Assembly (NCBI GenBank): GCA_035540675.1
Contig: DATLGB010000078.1
Coordinates: 1-30,106, forward strand
From: DATLGB01 sp035540675
GTDB taxonomy: Bacteria > Actinomycetota > Thermoleophilia > Solirubrobacterales > Solirubrobacteraceae
Direction of reading: 5' to 3'
DNA: 30,106 bases
This document shows, in pieces, positions 29,697 to 30,106 of the stretch (positions are counted from its first letter, which is position 1; each line of letters opens with the position of its first letter). Both the position numbers and the translations under genes were made by a program. The notes beneath the pieces are model-generated. The model had not been told where the DNA came from. It was given only the letters and a program-made list of their open reading frames with translations, and did not search any database.

Positions 29697-30106
29697 GGCG
29701 CCGCCGGCAGGGGATGACGCCGCTGGCGGCGGGCGCGATCTCGCTCGTCGTGATCGTCATCGCGCTGTTCCTGGGCTTCACGAAGTCGATCCCGTTCCGC
29801 AGCCACTTCGAGATCGAGGCGGCGTTCCGGTCGTCGAACAACATCAAGCCGAACTCCCCGGTGCGGATCGCCGGCGTCGAGGTCGGGCGGGTCTCGAAGG
29901 TCGAGCCGACCTCCCCCGGTGCCGACTCGGCGCGCGTGACGATGCGCATCAAGGACAACGGGCGCCCGATCCACGCCGACGCGCGCGCGCTGATCCGCCC
30001 GCGCATCTTCCTCGAGGGCAACTTCTTCGTCGACCTCTACCCCGGCTCGCCCGGCTCCCCCGTGCTCGAGGACGGCGACGCCATCCCGTCCAGCCAGACG
30101 GCGACC
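29693..30106 (+). CDS. MCE family protein (MlaD domain), fourth, cut by window edge
   Basis: The first 138 residues of another MCE protein. A basic N-terminus MRRRRQG is followed by a membrane helix (12-30) and the MlaD domain (37-117: FEIEAAFRSSNNIKPNSPVR, then IAGVEVGRVSKVEP, ending FLEGNFFVDLYPG). This copy matches the canonical MlaD pattern more closely than the first three. GTG at 29693 overlaps the previous stop (GTGA); an ATG seven codons later (29714) is an alternative start. The gene continues beyond the window. Confidence 0.92.
   Translation, partial: MRRRRQGMTPLAAGAISLVVIVIALFLGFTKSIPFRSHFEIEAAFRSSNNIKPNSPVRIAGVEVGRVSKVEPTSPGADSARVTMRIKDNGRPIHADARALIRPRIFLEGNFFVDLYPGSPGSPVLEDGDAIPSSQTAT

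Overview
The window is very GC-rich bacterial chromosome with almost no intergenic space; no gene-free stretch reaches 300 bases and I see no rRNA, tRNA or CRISPR. Gene content points to a high-GC actinobacterium, most likely Thermoleophilia/Solirubrobacterales. The pointers are a SepIVA-like gene next to coaD, a four-cysteine L28, an AbiEi/DUF559 protein, actinobacterial MCE genes, a Sec-exported RTX-repeat protein and many translationally coupled genes with GTG or TTG starts. The lineage is an inference; no marker rRNA is present.

Layout. (1) 1-2708: a truncated unknown gene divergent from acylphosphatase, a coiled-coil protein with a DUF2130/restriction-nuclease-like domain, and a secreted beta-rich protein. 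(2) 2841-9473, minus strand: the conserved housekeeping cluster rpmB - fakA - recG - rsmD - coaD - sepIVA-like. It is interrupted between fakA and recG by an opposite-strand AbiEi/DUF559 gene lying between two 64-bp imperfect inverted repeats. (3) 9522-11060: a transmembrane Ser/Thr kinase with an outside TPR domain. (4) 11070-14492, minus: riboflavin operon ribD-ribE-ribBA-ribH. (5) 14516-25169: an envelope-glycan neighbourhood. It holds three multi-span GT39/ArnT-like glycosyltransferases and a tightly coupled plus-strand operon (GT2, methyltransferase, flippase, small protein) that ends in a strong hairpin. It also holds an orphan membrane protein with an eCIS-cargo-like N-terminus, a two-module RTX-repeat protein and the ribosome-rescue factor ArfB. 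(6) 25277-30106: four consecutive MCE/MlaD-domain genes, the last cut by the window edge, with no YrbE/MlaE permease before them.

How they work together. Region 2 serves translation, coenzyme A synthesis, fatty-acid phosphorylation, DNA repair and cell-envelope growth. Region 4 makes riboflavin from GTP and ribulose-5-phosphate. Regions 5 and 6 look like surface-glycan assembly followed by a lipid-import array.

Most standalone genes have a TAnnnT hexamer 6-16 nt before the start codon, which suggests leaderless or very short-leader transcripts. The best lead for a new system is the repeat-bounded AbiEi/DUF559 gene at 6534-7564. The second is the eCIS-cargo-like orphan at 17714-18616.
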